A stretch of 64,000 nt of DNA from contig NZ_AMBZ01000005.1 of assembly GCF_000293805.1 (NCBI RefSeq), forward strand, positions 62,001 to 126,000, written 5' to 3'. This document shows, piece by piece, positions 9,666-18,754 of the stretch. The position numbers and the translations under genes are program-made. The notes beneath the pieces were generated by a model. The model had not been told where the DNA came from. It was given only the letters and a program-made list of their open reading frames with translations, and did not search any database. The stretch is from Paenibacillus alvei DSM 29. GTDB lineage: Bacteria > Bacillota > Bacilli > Paenibacillales > Paenibacillaceae. Numbering within the stretch: the first letter of the stretch is position 1; the number at the start of each line of letters is the position of its first letter.

Positions 9666-9793
9666 ATAGTGTATGCTATTGATTACTCAATACCGCATAT
9701 TATATGCGATCTTCGCAAGGTGGTCAAGTTATTCCGATTGCCTTCAGACGAGAATGCCGCAGAGATAAGCTTGGACTGTCCCTCCTGCACATC

Positions 9794-10717
9794 TTATGTA
9801 CAAGAGTCTCGCGAATGCCAACCGTCCCCGCCTAGCGCAGCATGACAGGAATTGCACAGTACACATACATGCACCCTTGACTCGAATATTTGCTGAATCG
9901 TTTTAATGACCTGCGAATCCGGCTCCCTCGTGTGAATGATAATGTTTTGTGGGGATACATTGATGAGCGTGCTCACAATCATATCCTCCATCTCCATATC
10001 ATAATCGATCATTTCCACGACCATGCCATTCATCACATGCTTGGGCTCAAGCGGCTGAAGATCTTCGTCTAGGAGTGTAAACTCATGTCCGCCCTTGTGC
10101 ATCAAGTGGGCGAGCGGGATTTTCGTCTCCTGAATGAATACGAAGTATTTCAATAGTCCAATGAACTCTTGATACTGCCGCTCAAGCACATATTCATCAA
10201 TGGCATAATCGACCACTTCACGCAGCTCAGACAAATAATGACGCAAGCGGAACTGAATGAACCCTTCAACGTTAAGATCTGTATGATCCTCCAAATAACG
10301 ACGCAATGCCCGAGTTAACTTGCCCTTGCGTCTCCGCCTGGACTCACTTGACCCCGATTCATCCCCGCCATTGAGCAACTGCTGGCAGTACTCCTCAATT
10401 TTTCGACGTTCCACCTCATTGTATTTCGAATCCTTTTCAATTAATGAAGCAAGAAGCAGCCTCTCTTTATGAGACAAAATAAATTCCGCTACCGCCTTAG
10501 CAGCCTTATTCCATACATCTTGTCCTTGTGTAGAAAGTTGAAAACCAGGCAAGATGCCCCGGCAAGTAATCCAAGCCGTCTGCCCTTCAGACCATTGTTG
10601 GAATTCCACGCCATTCGGCTGTTTATGTAAATCGCTCAGCTCCTGCTGCAGCAAGTCGGTCAACGTTACTGCGTCATATTCGGATCGCAGCGGCAACGAG
10701 ATCGTGAATAACTCCAT
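9794..10717 (-). CDS. ytxC: Putative sporulation protein YtxC
   Basis: A 307-residue protein of the YtxC family, known from sporulating Bacillales and found beside thrS in Bacillus; its biochemical role is not established. The central part (LRHYLSELREVVDYAIDEYV) and ETKIPLAHLMH are typical of the family. The C-terminus has a Cys/His cluster, VCVLCNSCHAALGGDG. The ATG at 10717 has GGAGTGGG upstream. Neighbours are mqnC upstream and thrS downstream, each with its own control elements. Confidence 0.85.
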   Translation of the reverse strand: MELFTISLPLRSEYDAVTLTDLLQQELSDLHKQPNGVEFQQWSEGQTAWITCRGILPGFQLSTQGQDVWNKAAKAVAEFILSHKERLLLASLIEKDSKYNEVERRKIEEYCQQLLNGGDESGSSESRRRRKGKLTRALRRYLEDHTDLNVEGFIQFRLRHYLSELREVVDYAIDEYVLERQYQEFIGLLKYFVFIQETKIPLAHLMHKGGHEFTLLDEDLQPLEPKHVMNGMVVEMIDYDMEMEDMIVSTLINVSPQNIIIHTREPDSQVIKTIQQIFESRVHVCVLCNSCHAALGGDGWHSRDSCT

Positions 10718-10830
10718 GAGCCCACTCCTTTCTGTTCCTTCTTAAGTATATGGGGTCATGAATGGAGATATACGAAGACGAATCTGGAAAACAGAGGACG
10801 ATCGCAATCCTTATGAAAACACGATCAAAA

Positions 10831-10876
10831 ATAAAAAGCACCTGCTGCCTTCCAAGTGGAAGGCCTAACAGGTGCT
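10831..10876 (-). terminator. Intrinsic terminator after mqnC
   Basis: On the minus strand AGCACCTG...GGCCTTCC pairs with GGAAGGC...CAGGTGCT, followed by TTTTTATTTTT. It lies 23 nt after the mqnC stop. Confidence 0.85.
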
Positions 10877-10899
10877 CCGTTCTATTTTATAGTTGACGC

Positions 10900-12039
10900 C
10901 TAATTTTGCATGACAAAATCTTTGGTTACCGTTGCATGCTCATCATCAAACACGCGCAAAATATTGTATTTCGTATCACGCTGCGCAGGAATTTTCCCCG
11001 CCTCGCGAATAAGCTGCAGTGTGCTTCCAATATTGACCTTATGCGTTGCACCGGCAGCTGATACGACATTCTCCTCAATCATCGTGCTGCCGAAGTCATT
11101 GCAGCCGAAGCTGAGTGTCTTCTTGCCAATTTCCGGCCCCATCGTTACCCACGATGCTTGGAAATTCGGAATATTATCCAAGAACAGGCGGCTGATTGCA
11201 AGGGTCTTCAAATATTCCTCAGGCGATACACGCTCTGCCTTCATATTCGTATTATCCGGTTGGAATGTCCACGGAATGAACGCAAGGAAACCCTTGGAAG
11301 GATAGCCGTTCTGCATGCATTCATCTTGGGCCGTGCGAATACGCTCCAAGTGAAGCGCACGCTCTTCAAGTAACTCTCCGAAGCCAATAACCATTGTGCC
11401 TGTTGTGTTCATGCCGACCTTATGAGCCGTTTGCATTACATCCATCCAATCACGCCAAGAGCCTTTCAGGCGGCTGATCTTCCGGCGAGTGCGGTCATCC
11501 AATATTTCAGCGCCGCCGCCTGGCAGCGAATCGAGACCTGCTTCATGGATTTGACGGATCACTTCTTCCAAAGACAATCCGCCTGACACTTCCTTCATCT
11601 TCATAATTTCTGCAGGAGAGAAGGAATGCATCGTAATATTCGGGAACCGCTTCTTAATTTCTCGAAGCAGATTCGTATAGTAGCTGAACGGAAGCTCTGG
11701 ATTTGTGCCGCCTTGCATCAAAATTTCCGTACCTTCTACATCTATCGTTTCCTGAATTTTTTGAAATATAACCTCATCTGGGAGCACATATCCTTCTTTC
11801 GAGCCAGGGGCACGATAAAAGGCGCAAAATCTGCAATACGTATCACAGATGTTCGTATAGTTGACATTACGCCCAATTACAAATGTAGCAATCGGATCCG
11901 GATGCCATTTCTTCATGATTTGGTCGGCTGCTGCCCCCATTTTCTCGATCTGATCAGATTCGAACAAGGTCACGCATTCGTCTGTATTGATTCGTTCGCC
12001 ACGAAGCGCTTTGTCCAAAATGCGGTCTATCGGTGACAT
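10900..12039 (-). CDS. mqnC: Cyclic dehypoxanthinyl futalosine synthase MqnC
   Basis: A radical-SAM enzyme of the futalosine pathway to menaquinone; it cyclises dehypoxanthine futalosine. The [4Fe-4S] motif is CDTYCRFCAFYR (CxxxCxxC). Other family segments include MQGGTNPELP, SLPGGGAEIL and IPWTFQPDNTN. The length, about 379 residues, is normal. The ATG at 12039 is chosen because MSPIDRILDKAL matches family N-termini; GTG at 12045, 8 nt from the GAGGGG ribosome site, is an alternative. No other mqn gene lies nearby. Presence of MqnC suggests the organism makes menaquinone by this route rather than through MenF-MenD. Confidence 0.95.
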   Translation of the reverse strand: MSPIDRILDKALRGERINTDECVTLFESDQIEKMGAAADQIMKKWHPDPIATFVIGRNVNYTNICDTYCRFCAFYRAPGSKEGYVLPDEVIFQKIQETIDVEGTEILMQGGTNPELPFSYYTNLLREIKKRFPNITMHSFSPAEIMKMKEVSGGLSLEEVIRQIHEAGLDSLPGGGAEILDDRTRRKISRLKGSWRDWMDVMQTAHKVGMNTTGTMVIGFGELLEERALHLERIRTAQDECMQNGYPSKGFLAFIPWTFQPDNTNMKAERVSPEEYLKTLAISRLFLDNIPNFQASWVTMGPEIGKKTLSFGCNDFGSTMIEENVVSAAGATHKVNIGSTLQLIREAGKIPAQRDTKYNILRVFDDEHATVTKDFVMQN

Positions 12040-12218
12040 CGTCACAGTCACTTCCCCTCTCAAAATGCCTTAATGCTCGTATATAAAGCGAAGTAGCCCT
12101 GCGCATGGCAGGGTTGAATTGTACGGATTATTGCATACGCCGCTTCAGCATCAATGCTGTCCATTGTATCGGTCCAAAGAAGCAGCTTCACTAAATAATC
12201 GTAACATAACTTGCCCAT

Positions 12219-12251
12219 AAAAAACAGCACCCTCCCAAGAGAAGGGTGCTG
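12219..12251 (-). terminator. Intrinsic terminator after metC
   Basis: CAGCACCCT and AGGGTGCTG pair on the minus strand, followed by TTTTTT. It lies 11 nt after the metC stop and ends the met operon. Confidence 0.9.
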
Positions 12252-12261
12252 GTAGATTGGA

Positions 12262-13452
12262 TCATGATAACAACGCCTGCTCCAGATCGGCAATCAGATC
12301 CTCGACATGTTCAAGGCCTACAGAGAAGCGAAGCAACCCGTCCGTAATCCCGCGCTGCAGGCGGACGTCACGCGGCATAGCTGCGTGAGACATCATTGCA
12401 GGGTAAGACAGGATGCTTTCAACTGCACCAAGACTAACTGCAACAAGCGGGATTGATACTTTATTCAACACTTTCATCGCCCGCTCATCTGAACCAACAT
12501 CGAACGACACCACTGCTCCGTATCCTTGAGACTGCTTCTCATGCACTTCACGGCGAGGGTGATTCGCCAAGCCTGGGTAATAAACGGCAGCAATATCCGA
12601 TCGTTCGCTTAGCCACTGAGCAAGACGACGGGCACTTTGCTCACTATGATTCATGCGCGCTTCCAATGTCTTCATTCCACGCATCAGCAGCCAGCTGTCC
12701 TGTACGCCAAGCACGGTGCCCAGTCCATTTTGCAGTTGCTTCACACGGCGACCCAAGCTCTCATTCGCTGTAACGGCCAGACCTGCGAGCACATCGCTGT
12801 GCCCGCCCAAGAACTTGGTCGCACTATGTAGAACCAGATCAACCCCCAGCTCGATCGGGCGCTGGTGATATGGAGTCATAAAGGTATTATCAAGCATCGT
12901 AAGCAGTCCATGCTCCTTCGCCCATACTGTAATCTCTGCAATATCCGTAATTTTAAGCGTAGGATTGGACGGTGTCTCTAAATAGACAGCTTTCGTATTC
13001 GGACGAAGTGCTGCCTTCACCTGCTCCATATCGGTCATATCCACGAAGGTAGATTCAATGTTCAAACGATTTAAAATTGCAGTCAACAGTCGATAAGTCC
13101 CGCCATATACGTCTTCCGTTACGATGACATGATCGCCTGCTGACAGTAAAAGAAACGTTGAAGAGATAGCCGCCATTCCTGATGCGAAGGCGAAGCCATT
13201 TGTCCCGCCTTCCAGCAGAGTGATATATTGCTCCAATGCCTCACGTGTCGGATTTCCTGAACGGGAGTAGTCAAATTGAGGAGGGTTGTAGATATCCTCA
13301 TGATGGAACGTCGTTGCTTGATAGATTGGCACACTTGAAGCTCCCGTTCCAGCGTCGATTTCGCCGCCAAAATGGATCAACTTCGTCGCAAAACGTCGCG
13401 ATTGCTTGCCAGCATGGTCATCCGATGATTGAATCGAATTGTGTTCACTCAT
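12262..13452 (-). CDS. metC: Cystathionine beta-lyase (Cys/Met metabolism PLP enzyme)
   Basis: A 396-residue PLP enzyme that cleaves cystathionine to homocysteine, pyruvate and ammonia. The Schiff-base lysine is in VLHSATKFLGGHSDVLAG; other family parts are DYSRSGNPTREALE, FASGMAAISS and VYGGTYRLL. It is closer to Bacillus MetC than to MetI, and the gene order matches metI-metC. Its start overlaps the metI stop by 8 nt, which suggests translational coupling. The SAM riboswitch in front of metA should control it. A gamma-lyase activity cannot be excluded from sequence. Confidence 0.88.
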   Translation of the reverse strand: MSEHNSIQSSDDHAGKQSRRFATKLIHFGGEIDAGTGASSVPIYQATTFHHEDIYNPPQFDYSRSGNPTREALEQYITLLEGGTNGFAFASGMAAISSTFLLLSAGDHVIVTEDVYGGTYRLLTAILNRLNIESTFVDMTDMEQVKAALRPNTKAVYLETPSNPTLKITDIAEITVWAKEHGLLTMLDNTFMTPYHQRPIELGVDLVLHSATKFLGGHSDVLAGLAVTANESLGRRVKQLQNGLGTVLGVQDSWLLMRGMKTLEARMNHSEQSARRLAQWLSERSDIAAVYYPGLANHPRREVHEKQSQGYGAVVSFDVGSDERAMKVLNKVSIPLVAVSLGAVESILSYPAMMSHAAMPRDVRLQRGITDGLLRFSVGLEHVEDLIADLEQALLS

Positions 13453-14638
13453 GTCCCTTATCCTCCACTTCTACTCTAGCCGCTTGAATCGCTTGCTCCA
13501 AATCGGCAATCAGATCCTCAACATGCTCAATTCCAACCGAGAATCGGAGCAGTCGATCATCAACGCCAATCTGATCCCGAATTTCCTGCGGAATGTCCGC
13601 ATGAGTCTGTACCGCCGGATACGTCATGAGCGACTCTACTCCACCCAAGCTTTCCGCGAAGGCGATTAACTTCAGGTGGCGCAAAATCGGTTCTACATAG
13701 GCAGCATTCTTCAAACGGAAGGAGAAAATCCCTGTATTTCCTGTTGATTGACGCCGCTGTATTTCGTATCCTGGATGCTGTTCAAGCGCAGGATAATATA
13801 CAGTATCTATAGCAGGGTGTTCCAAAAGCCAATTTGCAATCCTAATCGCATTATATTGATGCCGTTCCATGCGCAAAGCGAGTGTCTTCATGCCGCGCAT
13901 CAATTGATAGGAGTCTGACGGGCTCAGCACAGCGCCAATCGAATTGTGCAGGAAGGCGATTTCCTCCGATAACTGCTTGCCTTTTGTCACGATGAGACCA
14001 GCGAGAACATCATTGTGCCCTCCTAAATACTTCGTTGCGCTATGAACAACAATATCTGCACCGAGCTCAATCGGGCGCTGGAAAAATGGTGTTAGCAGTG
14101 TATTATCAACGATAGTAAGAATACCATGCACTTTTGCCCATGACGCTACCTTCTCAATATCTGTAATCATCATCAGCGGGTTGGTAGGCGTCTCTATGAA
14201 AACAGCCTTGGTCCGCGGTGTACGAACAGACTCAAGCGCATCGAAGTCATTCGTATCTACATAGGAAGCCGTAACGCCGAAGCGAGACATAATCCGCTCC
14301 AGCAGACGATATGTTCCGCCATACAGATCCAAGGAGACGATCAGATGATCACCTTGACCGAACATCGCAAACAATGTCTGCAATGCAGCCATCCCCGAGC
14401 TGCAAGCAAATCCTGCATCCCCTTGCTCCAATCCTGCAGCCGCTTCCTCAAGCACGCTCCGCGTAGGGCTCTTCGTTCGAATATAATCAAACCCTGTGCT
14501 TTGGCCAAGTCTCAGATGCCTAAATGCGGTCGCTTGATAAATAGGGAAATTAATAGCTCCAGTCTTCGGTTCATGAACCGATCCAATTTGAGCTAGCTGA
14601 CTTTCTATGCGGTAGTTCTCTTCATTACGTTCGATCAT
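13445..14638 (-). CDS. metI: Cystathionine gamma-synthase / O-acylhomoserine thiolyase
   Basis: A 397-residue PLP enzyme joining O-acylhomoserine and cysteine to cystathionine; the Bacillus homologue also accepts sulfide. The PLP lysine is in [18 protein letters not shown], and [18 protein letters not shown] and [16 protein letters not shown] match MetI. ATGA overlap with the metA stop (14635-14638) points to tight coupling. It acts directly after MetA and before MetC in methionine synthesis. Confidence 0.9.
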   Translation of the reverse strand: MIERNEENYRIESQLAQIGSVHEPKTGAINFPIYQATAFRHLRLGQSTGFDYIRTKSPTRSVLEEAAAGLEQGDAGFACSSGMAALQTLFAMFGQGDHLIVSLDLYGGTYRLLERIMSRFGVTASYVDTNDFDALESVRTPRTKAVFIETPTNPLMMITDIEKVASWAKVHGILTIVDNTLLTPFFQRPIELGADIVVHSATKYLGGHNDVLAGLIVTKGKQLSEEIAFLHNSIGAVLSPSDSYQLMRGMKTLALRMERHQYNAIRIANWLLEHPAIDTVYYPALEQHPGYEIQRRQSTGNTGIFSFRLKNAAYVEPILRHLKLIAFAESLGGVESLMTYPAVQTHADIPQEIRDQIGVDDRLLRFSVGIEHVEDLIADLEQAIQAARVEVEDKGHE

Positions 14639-15579
14639 AATTCACGAGCTCCTTCCTTGCGCGGTACGGCTTTGCCCAATTCGTAAGGTGTTTCTTGGTA
14701 TACGTAGTAGTTCAGCCAATTGGAGAAAAGAAGGCTAGCATGTGCACGCCAAGTGGAGTACGGCTTGCGGGACGGATCGTTGTTCGGGAAATAGTTTTTC
14801 GGAATGTCCATCTCCATCCCTTTGGCGATATCTCGGTCATACTCCCATTTCAGGGTACAGGGATCATATTCGGAATGGCCGGTCACAAAAATTTGCTTTC
14901 CATCATGTGTCGCAACCAAATACACACCTGCTTCTTCCGATTCCGCTAATATTTCTAACTCGGAAGCCTTCTCGACATCCTCTTTCCGCACCTCTGTATG
15001 GCGGGATTGCGGGACAAGGAACATCTCATCAAAACCTCGTGTCAGATTCACATTTTCCTTGGTCAGCACGTGCTCATAGACACCGAATATTTTCTGATCA
15101 AGCCCATATTTCGGGATGCCATAGTGATGGTAGAGACCCGCTTGGGATGCCCAGCAAATATGGAACGTAGAAGTAACGTTTTCCTTGGACCAATCCATGA
15201 TGCGGCACAGCTCTTCCCAATAGTTTACCTCTTCGAACTTCATCTGTTCGACAGGCGCTCCCGTAATAATCATGCCGTCAAACTGCTCTCCCTCGATATC
15301 TTCAAACGTTTTGTAGAAGGAAGATAAATGCTGAGCAGATGTATTTTTGGATGTATGGCTCGCTGGATGAAGAAGCGTCACCTCGACTTGCAATGGCGTA
15401 TTGCCCACCAATCGGAGCAATTGGGTTTCCGTCGTTTCTTTCGTCGGCATCAAGTTGAGAATGATGATTCGCAGCGGACGAATGTCCTGATGATAGGCTC
15501 TCGTTTCGTCCATGACGAAAATATTCTCCTGGGTCAATATTTCTTTGGCCGGCAAATGATCCGGAATTTTAATCGGCAT
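14635..15579 (-). CDS. metA: Homoserine O-acyltransferase MetA
   Basis: Activates homoserine by O-acylation, the first committed step to methionine. The 314-residue length is normal. The nucleophile cysteine is in [19 protein letters not shown] and a catalytic His/Glu region in [20 protein letters not shown]. Whether it uses acetyl- or succinyl-CoA cannot be fixed by eye; most Bacillales MetA proteins are acetyltransferases. A GGGGGAGAG ribosome site precedes the ATG at 15579. It is the first gene of metA-metI-metC and follows a SAM riboswitch with its terminator. Confidence 0.94.
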   Translation of the reverse strand: MPIKIPDHLPAKEILTQENIFVMDETRAYHQDIRPLRIIILNLMPTKETTETQLLRLVGNTPLQVEVTLLHPASHTSKNTSAQHLSSFYKTFEDIEGEQFDGMIITGAPVEQMKFEEVNYWEELCRIMDWSKENVTSTFHICWASQAGLYHHYGIPKYGLDQKIFGVYEHVLTKENVNLTRGFDEMFLVPQSRHTEVRKEDVEKASELEILAESEEAGVYLVATHDGKQIFVTGHSEYDPCTLKWEYDRDIAKGMEMDIPKNYFPNNDPSRKPYSTWRAHASLLFSNWLNYYVYQETPYELGKAVPRKEGAREL

Positions 15580-15687
15580 GACGCTCTCCCCCTCGAAATT
15601 GGATAATGTACTCGGTGATGGCTAACATAATGCATAGAGCCATTCCGCAACTCGGCCTGCCTTGCATTAGCTGACTAATTGGAGGAC

Positions 15688-15875
15688 GCAAAAAAGACCT
15701 TCCTCGACTTGAGAAAGGTCATGCTGTACGTTCCCATGAGCCTCTCTCATCTGTCAGTAACGACTTCCATCGTCCTGCAAGAATTAGCACCGTGCGTCAC
15801 ACGTAATATACGTGTGCATTGCCGGTTGCCGGGCTTCATCGGGCTTGTCCCTCCACCTACTCTTGATAAGATTGC
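15688..15875 (-). promoter_or_regulatory. SAM-I riboswitch (S-box) of the met operon
   Basis: On the minus strand the aptamer begins CTTATCAAGAG, then AGGTGGAGGGA, GCCCGATGAAGCCCGGCAACC and later GGTGCTAATTC, all hallmark S-box segments in order (longer piece in parts: CCCGATGAAGCCC, GGCAACC). The expression platform is a terminator, GACCTTTCTC...GAGGAAGGTC followed by TTTTTT (15720-15690). High SAM should stop transcription of metA-metI-metC. Confidence 0.95.
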
Positions 15876-16023
15876 TTATATGAATATTCATTTGATTTGG
15901 CCTTGGTAATAATGTACGGCAAAGAGAAGCTGTTCGTCAAGAGGGTGAACACAACAAAAAAATCACCATTCAAACACCATCGCATAGGCTAATTACTGAC
16001 GAATTCCGCCAATGGATTTAGTC

Positions 16024-16052
16024 TTGAAAGGATCAAGTACGAGCGTTATACT
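16024..16052 (+). promoter_or_regulatory. Sigma-A promoter of corA
   Basis: TTGAAA (16024-16029), a 17-bp spacer and TATACT (16047-16052). The start point would be near 16059, leaving a leader of about 360 nt before the corA ATG. Confidence 0.65.
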
Positions 16053-16058
16053 TAACAA

Positions 16059-16420
16059 GGTGCGTCAAAGCCTTAACCATCTATGATTAGCTGGGAGCTC
16101 ATGGTTCCCTAACGAGACGCATGGTGCATAATGCCACGTACAATTATTCAAGTTGAGGTGAGTTCGGATGGATGGCGACCCGAGGTCGTTCCGTAGTACG
16201 TACGTACAACCGAATATAACGATTCGACAGGCAGCGGCAAGTTCGCAGTCCTCTGTCGGGACTCGTGCCTCCGAAGAGAACCTAGCTCAGCATTGTGCCT
16301 AGGCTTATATCACGTGCGCGAACGACGGACTGCGCATGCTGCACCAGCCTTGTTCGAATCGTCTGCTAACATTAGACGATGCGCATGTCGCAATGGCGAC
16401 AGCGCCAAGGAGTGAGTGCA
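16059..16420 (+). ncRNA. Structured 5' leader of corA, class not recognised
   Basis: The leader contains many helices: TGCGTC (16061-16066) with GACGCA (16116-16121); TTCGG (16163-16167) with CCGAA (16210-16214) enclosing CGACC/GGTCG (16176-16188); CGACAG (16225-16230) with CTGTCG (16253-16258); ATCGTCT (16358-16364) with AGACGAT (16374-16380); and GCGC-TGTCGC (16381-16391) with GCGACA-GCGC (16396-16405). The last one ends 3 nt before the AAGGAG ribosome site. It lacks the conserved M-box (ykoK) segments and has no T-run, so any control may act on translation initiation. Metal sensing is a guess from the gene it precedes. Confidence 0.5.
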
Positions 16421-17356
16421 ATGAAAATCCGTCTGGTCAATGAGGGCGTCTTCACGACTGAGGAAGATATCAATGTCACCTTAACACCGCCAGAGAACGG
16501 CTTCTACTGGATCGATGCTGACGTTGAGGATCTAGCTATTCTACAACCGTTGTTCCACATGCATGATTTGGCTGTAGAGGACTGTATGAGTGAAGAAGAA
16601 CAGCGCCCCAAAATTGAGATTTATGAAGGTCACTACTTCATCGTGTTCAACAGCATCCGTTTTGACGATGAAGAGATCTTTTTACGCTCATTGAACATTT
16701 TCCTCGGCAAGCATTTCATTATTACTGTAACGAAGCAGAAGATTAATGAGCTCCGCATGGTGAAGCCCGTATTGTGGGAGCAGCAAGCAAGCACACCAGA
16801 CCTTATGCTTTACCTGCTCATTGACTTGGTCGTAGACAACTACTTCACGGTAGCGGATCGTATTGAAGCGAAGATCGACAAGCTTGAGGAAGAGCTCATT
16901 ATGAGCACAAAGAAAGAACATCTGAATGAAATCATAAGTTTGCGCAGTGAAATTCTATGGCTGAAGAAGGGGCTTGGCCCTCAAAAAGAGGTACTTCTTG
17001 TCCTGTACCGCAAGGAATTGCGCTTGATCGGCGACGACCTGCAGAAGTACTTCCAGGATATTTATGAAAATGCCGTCAAGGTATCAGAGACGTTCGAAAC
17101 ATTCCGCGACCTTATGGGAAACTTGCGGGAATCGTATCAGCTTAGCATAGCCAATCGCGCGAACGATATTATGAGAGTCTTCACAGCCATTACAACCATA
17201 TTCATGCCGCTAACACTCATTACAGGTATTTACGGCATGAACTTCGGATATATTCCGATTATGGACTGGGAGTATGGCTCCCTGTATATGATCGGATTCA
17301 TGCTTGCATTAGGTATTTTTATGTTCTACTTATTCCGCAAAAAAGATTGGATCTAA
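16421..17356 (+). CDS. corA: CorA-family magnesium/cobalt transporter
   Basis: A pentameric divalent-cation channel of the cytoplasmic membrane, mainly for Mg2+. A 311-residue protein with a large acidic cytoplasmic domain and long helices (RIEAKIDKLEEELI), then two C-terminal membrane spans. The signature YGMNFG after TLITGI is present, and the C-terminus is basic (LFRKKDWI). The ATG at 16421 has AAGGAG 8 nt upstream; an upstream ATG at 16379 lies inside a leader hairpin. It is a single-gene unit between its promoter and a terminator. Confidence 0.95.
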   Translation: MKIRLVNEGVFTTEEDINVTLTPPENGFYWIDADVEDLAILQPLFHMHDLAVEDCMSEEEQRPKIEIYEGHYFIVFNSIRFDDEEIFLRSLNIFLGKHFIITVTKQKINELRMVKPVLWEQQASTPDLMLYLLIDLVVDNYFTVADRIEAKIDKLEEELIMSTKKEHLNEIISLRSEILWLKKGLGPQKEVLLVLYRKELRLIGDDLQKYFQDIYENAVKVSETFETFRDLMGNLRESYQLSIANRANDIMRVFTAITTIFMPLTLITGIYGMNFGYIPIMDWEYGSLYMIGFMLALGIFMFYLFRKKDWI

Positions 17357-17366
17357 CAACTGGCGA

Positions 17367-17416
17367 GGGTGATTCCAAAGTCATGAACGATGGCTTTGGA
17401 ATCACCCCTTATTTGT
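17367..17416 (+). terminator. Hairpin terminator after corA
   Basis: GGGTGATTCCAAAG (17367-17380) pairs perfectly with CTTTGGAATCACCC (17394-17407), followed by CTTATTTG. The T-run is weak but the 14-bp stem is strong, and the hairpin separates convergent genes. Confidence 0.75.
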
Positions 17417-17490
17417 TCTATGCATCGATATTCTCATTTTCCTAGCAAAGCAGTTAACTATAATTAGTGTTCATGCAGCCTATCTCATTA

Positions 17491-18171
17491 TCAATGGACT
17501 GTTGCGCTGCCAAGATGGTAAGGCAAACCGGAAAGCTCTACGAAATGATTTGCTTTCCCTTCGATAACGACTTTTACAGGAGCCACAACAGGCATTCTGC
17601 CGTCAGGAAACCAAGGACGAGTCATATCAATCAGGATGAACAATCCTTCTTCGTCACCCACTCCAGCAAATTGCTTGCCATCACCTCGCCATACCTGTAA
17701 GGAAAAATCTTCACAAATGCGCGCAAGTCCTTTCTCAAATTGGTAGAGTGGTAGACCTATTTCGCTAATTCTAATCATACTGTGCGCTCCAAAAGGAGAC
17801 TGTGCCGCATTTTGCAGTGCGTGATGCGCTATAAATTCAACTAAGTTGCCTTGAGGATCATAAAAGTAAGAGGCCGTTGCGTTCCAATCTTCAAAAAAAT
17901 ACTGGTTTTTATTATCTTTCGTGTACAAGGAAATACCTTTACGCTGAACCCATTGTCCTGCCTCTTCGAGTTGGTTCGCTGGAATCGTAAATGCAAAATG
18001 ATAAAATCCCTTACTGGAAAAGGATTGCTGGAAGATTAGCCGCGATTGTCCAGCTTGCACAGTGAACGACTCTGTTGTTTCTTCCTCAATCGGGAATTCC
18101 AACACCACACTATAAAACTGCTTCATTTCATGGAGACGATCCGTCTGCAATGTGATTTCCGCAATCCGCAT
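17491..18171 (-). CDS. VOC-family (glyoxalase/dioxygenase fold) protein
   Basis: A 226-residue protein with two vicinal-oxygen-chelate modules. The first (residues 1-115) includes YHFAFTIPA and YFYDPQGNLVEFIAHH, with metal-ligand type His and Glu residues; the second covers about 130-215. It could bind a metal and act as a lyase or dioxygenase, but no substrate can be named. The ATG at 18171 is followed by RIAEITLQTDRLHEMKQFY, typical of the fold. The HxlR regulator lies 72 nt upstream in the same direction; the two may form a unit. Confidence 0.75.
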   Translation of the reverse strand: MRIAEITLQTDRLHEMKQFYSVVLEFPIEEETTESFTVQAGQSRLIFQQSFSSKGFYHFAFTIPANQLEEAGQWVQRKGISLYTKDNKNQYFFEDWNATASYFYDPQGNLVEFIAHHALQNAAQSPFGAHSMIRISEIGLPLYQFEKGLARICEDFSLQVWRGDGKQFAGVGDEEGLFILIDMTRPWFPDGRMPVVAPVKVVIEGKANHFVELSGLPYHLGSATVH

Positions 18172-18243
18172 GCATTCACCCTCCCTCTCATGTTTCCTAT
18201 CACAATCGATCTATGTTCCAGTTGTTATAAAAAAAGCATATCA

Positions 18244-18612
18244 CTACATTTGAGTACGTGTACCAGTCGATCCATCATGGTTCTGTTGCAAGCGAGACAA
18301 GTGATTCATTCCCCAATCCTGGAGCGATTGCAGGATCGGAATAATACTTTGTCCATATTCCGTAAGCGAGTATTCTACTCGCGGCGGTACTTCAGGGTAT
18401 ATTTCCCGACTAACAACCCCATGCTCTTCAAGCTCTCGCAAGTGAGCTGTCAACATTTTCTGCGTTATTTCCGGTATGAATCGTCGTAGTTCATTAAAGC
18501 GCACGGAATCAGACTGCGACAATCGATATAAGATTCTCGGTTTCCATTTCCCCGTAATAACATCTATAGCGGAATTGGCTCCGGGACACTCCCCTTTTGT
18601 TTCCAAAATCAC
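18244..18612 (-). CDS. HxlR-family winged-helix regulator
   Basis: A 122-residue DNA-binding protein of the HxlR/MarR-like group. It has the family N-terminus with a cysteine (KGECPGANSAIDVITGKWK), the recognition region RFNELRRFIPEITQKMLTAH and wing RVEYSLTEYGQSIIPIL. Such proteins often respond to reactive aldehydes or oxidants. Translation from GTG at 18612 follows GGGAAGAAAT. It lies upstream of the VOC gene on the same strand and is divergent from the luciferase-like pseudogene, so it may control both. Confidence 0.85.
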   Translation of the reverse strand: MILETKGECPGANSAIDVITGKWKPRILYRLSQSDSVRFNELRRFIPEITQKMLTAHLRELEEHGVVSREIYPEVPPRVEYSLTEYGQSIIPILQSLQDWGMNHLSRLQQNHDGSTGTRTQM

Positions 18613-18754
18613 AATTTCTTCCCATCAATGGTATCCTCAACAATACTATACCACTTTATAGTGCCTACTTTTCAATTTCCTCAAGAGACATCATAATTCG
18701 AATTGCAACGAACAGAATCCAGTGCATAGTTTCAACTAAATCATATGAGGTGAA

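Noticed and set aside
9298..9793. A gene in the thrS-ytxC gap
   Set aside because: Short frames there fall inside the T-box leader, whose conserved sequence and terminator explain the region.
16059..16420. M-box (ykoK) magnesium riboswitch before corA
   Set aside because: The conserved M-box blocks could not be found in the leader.
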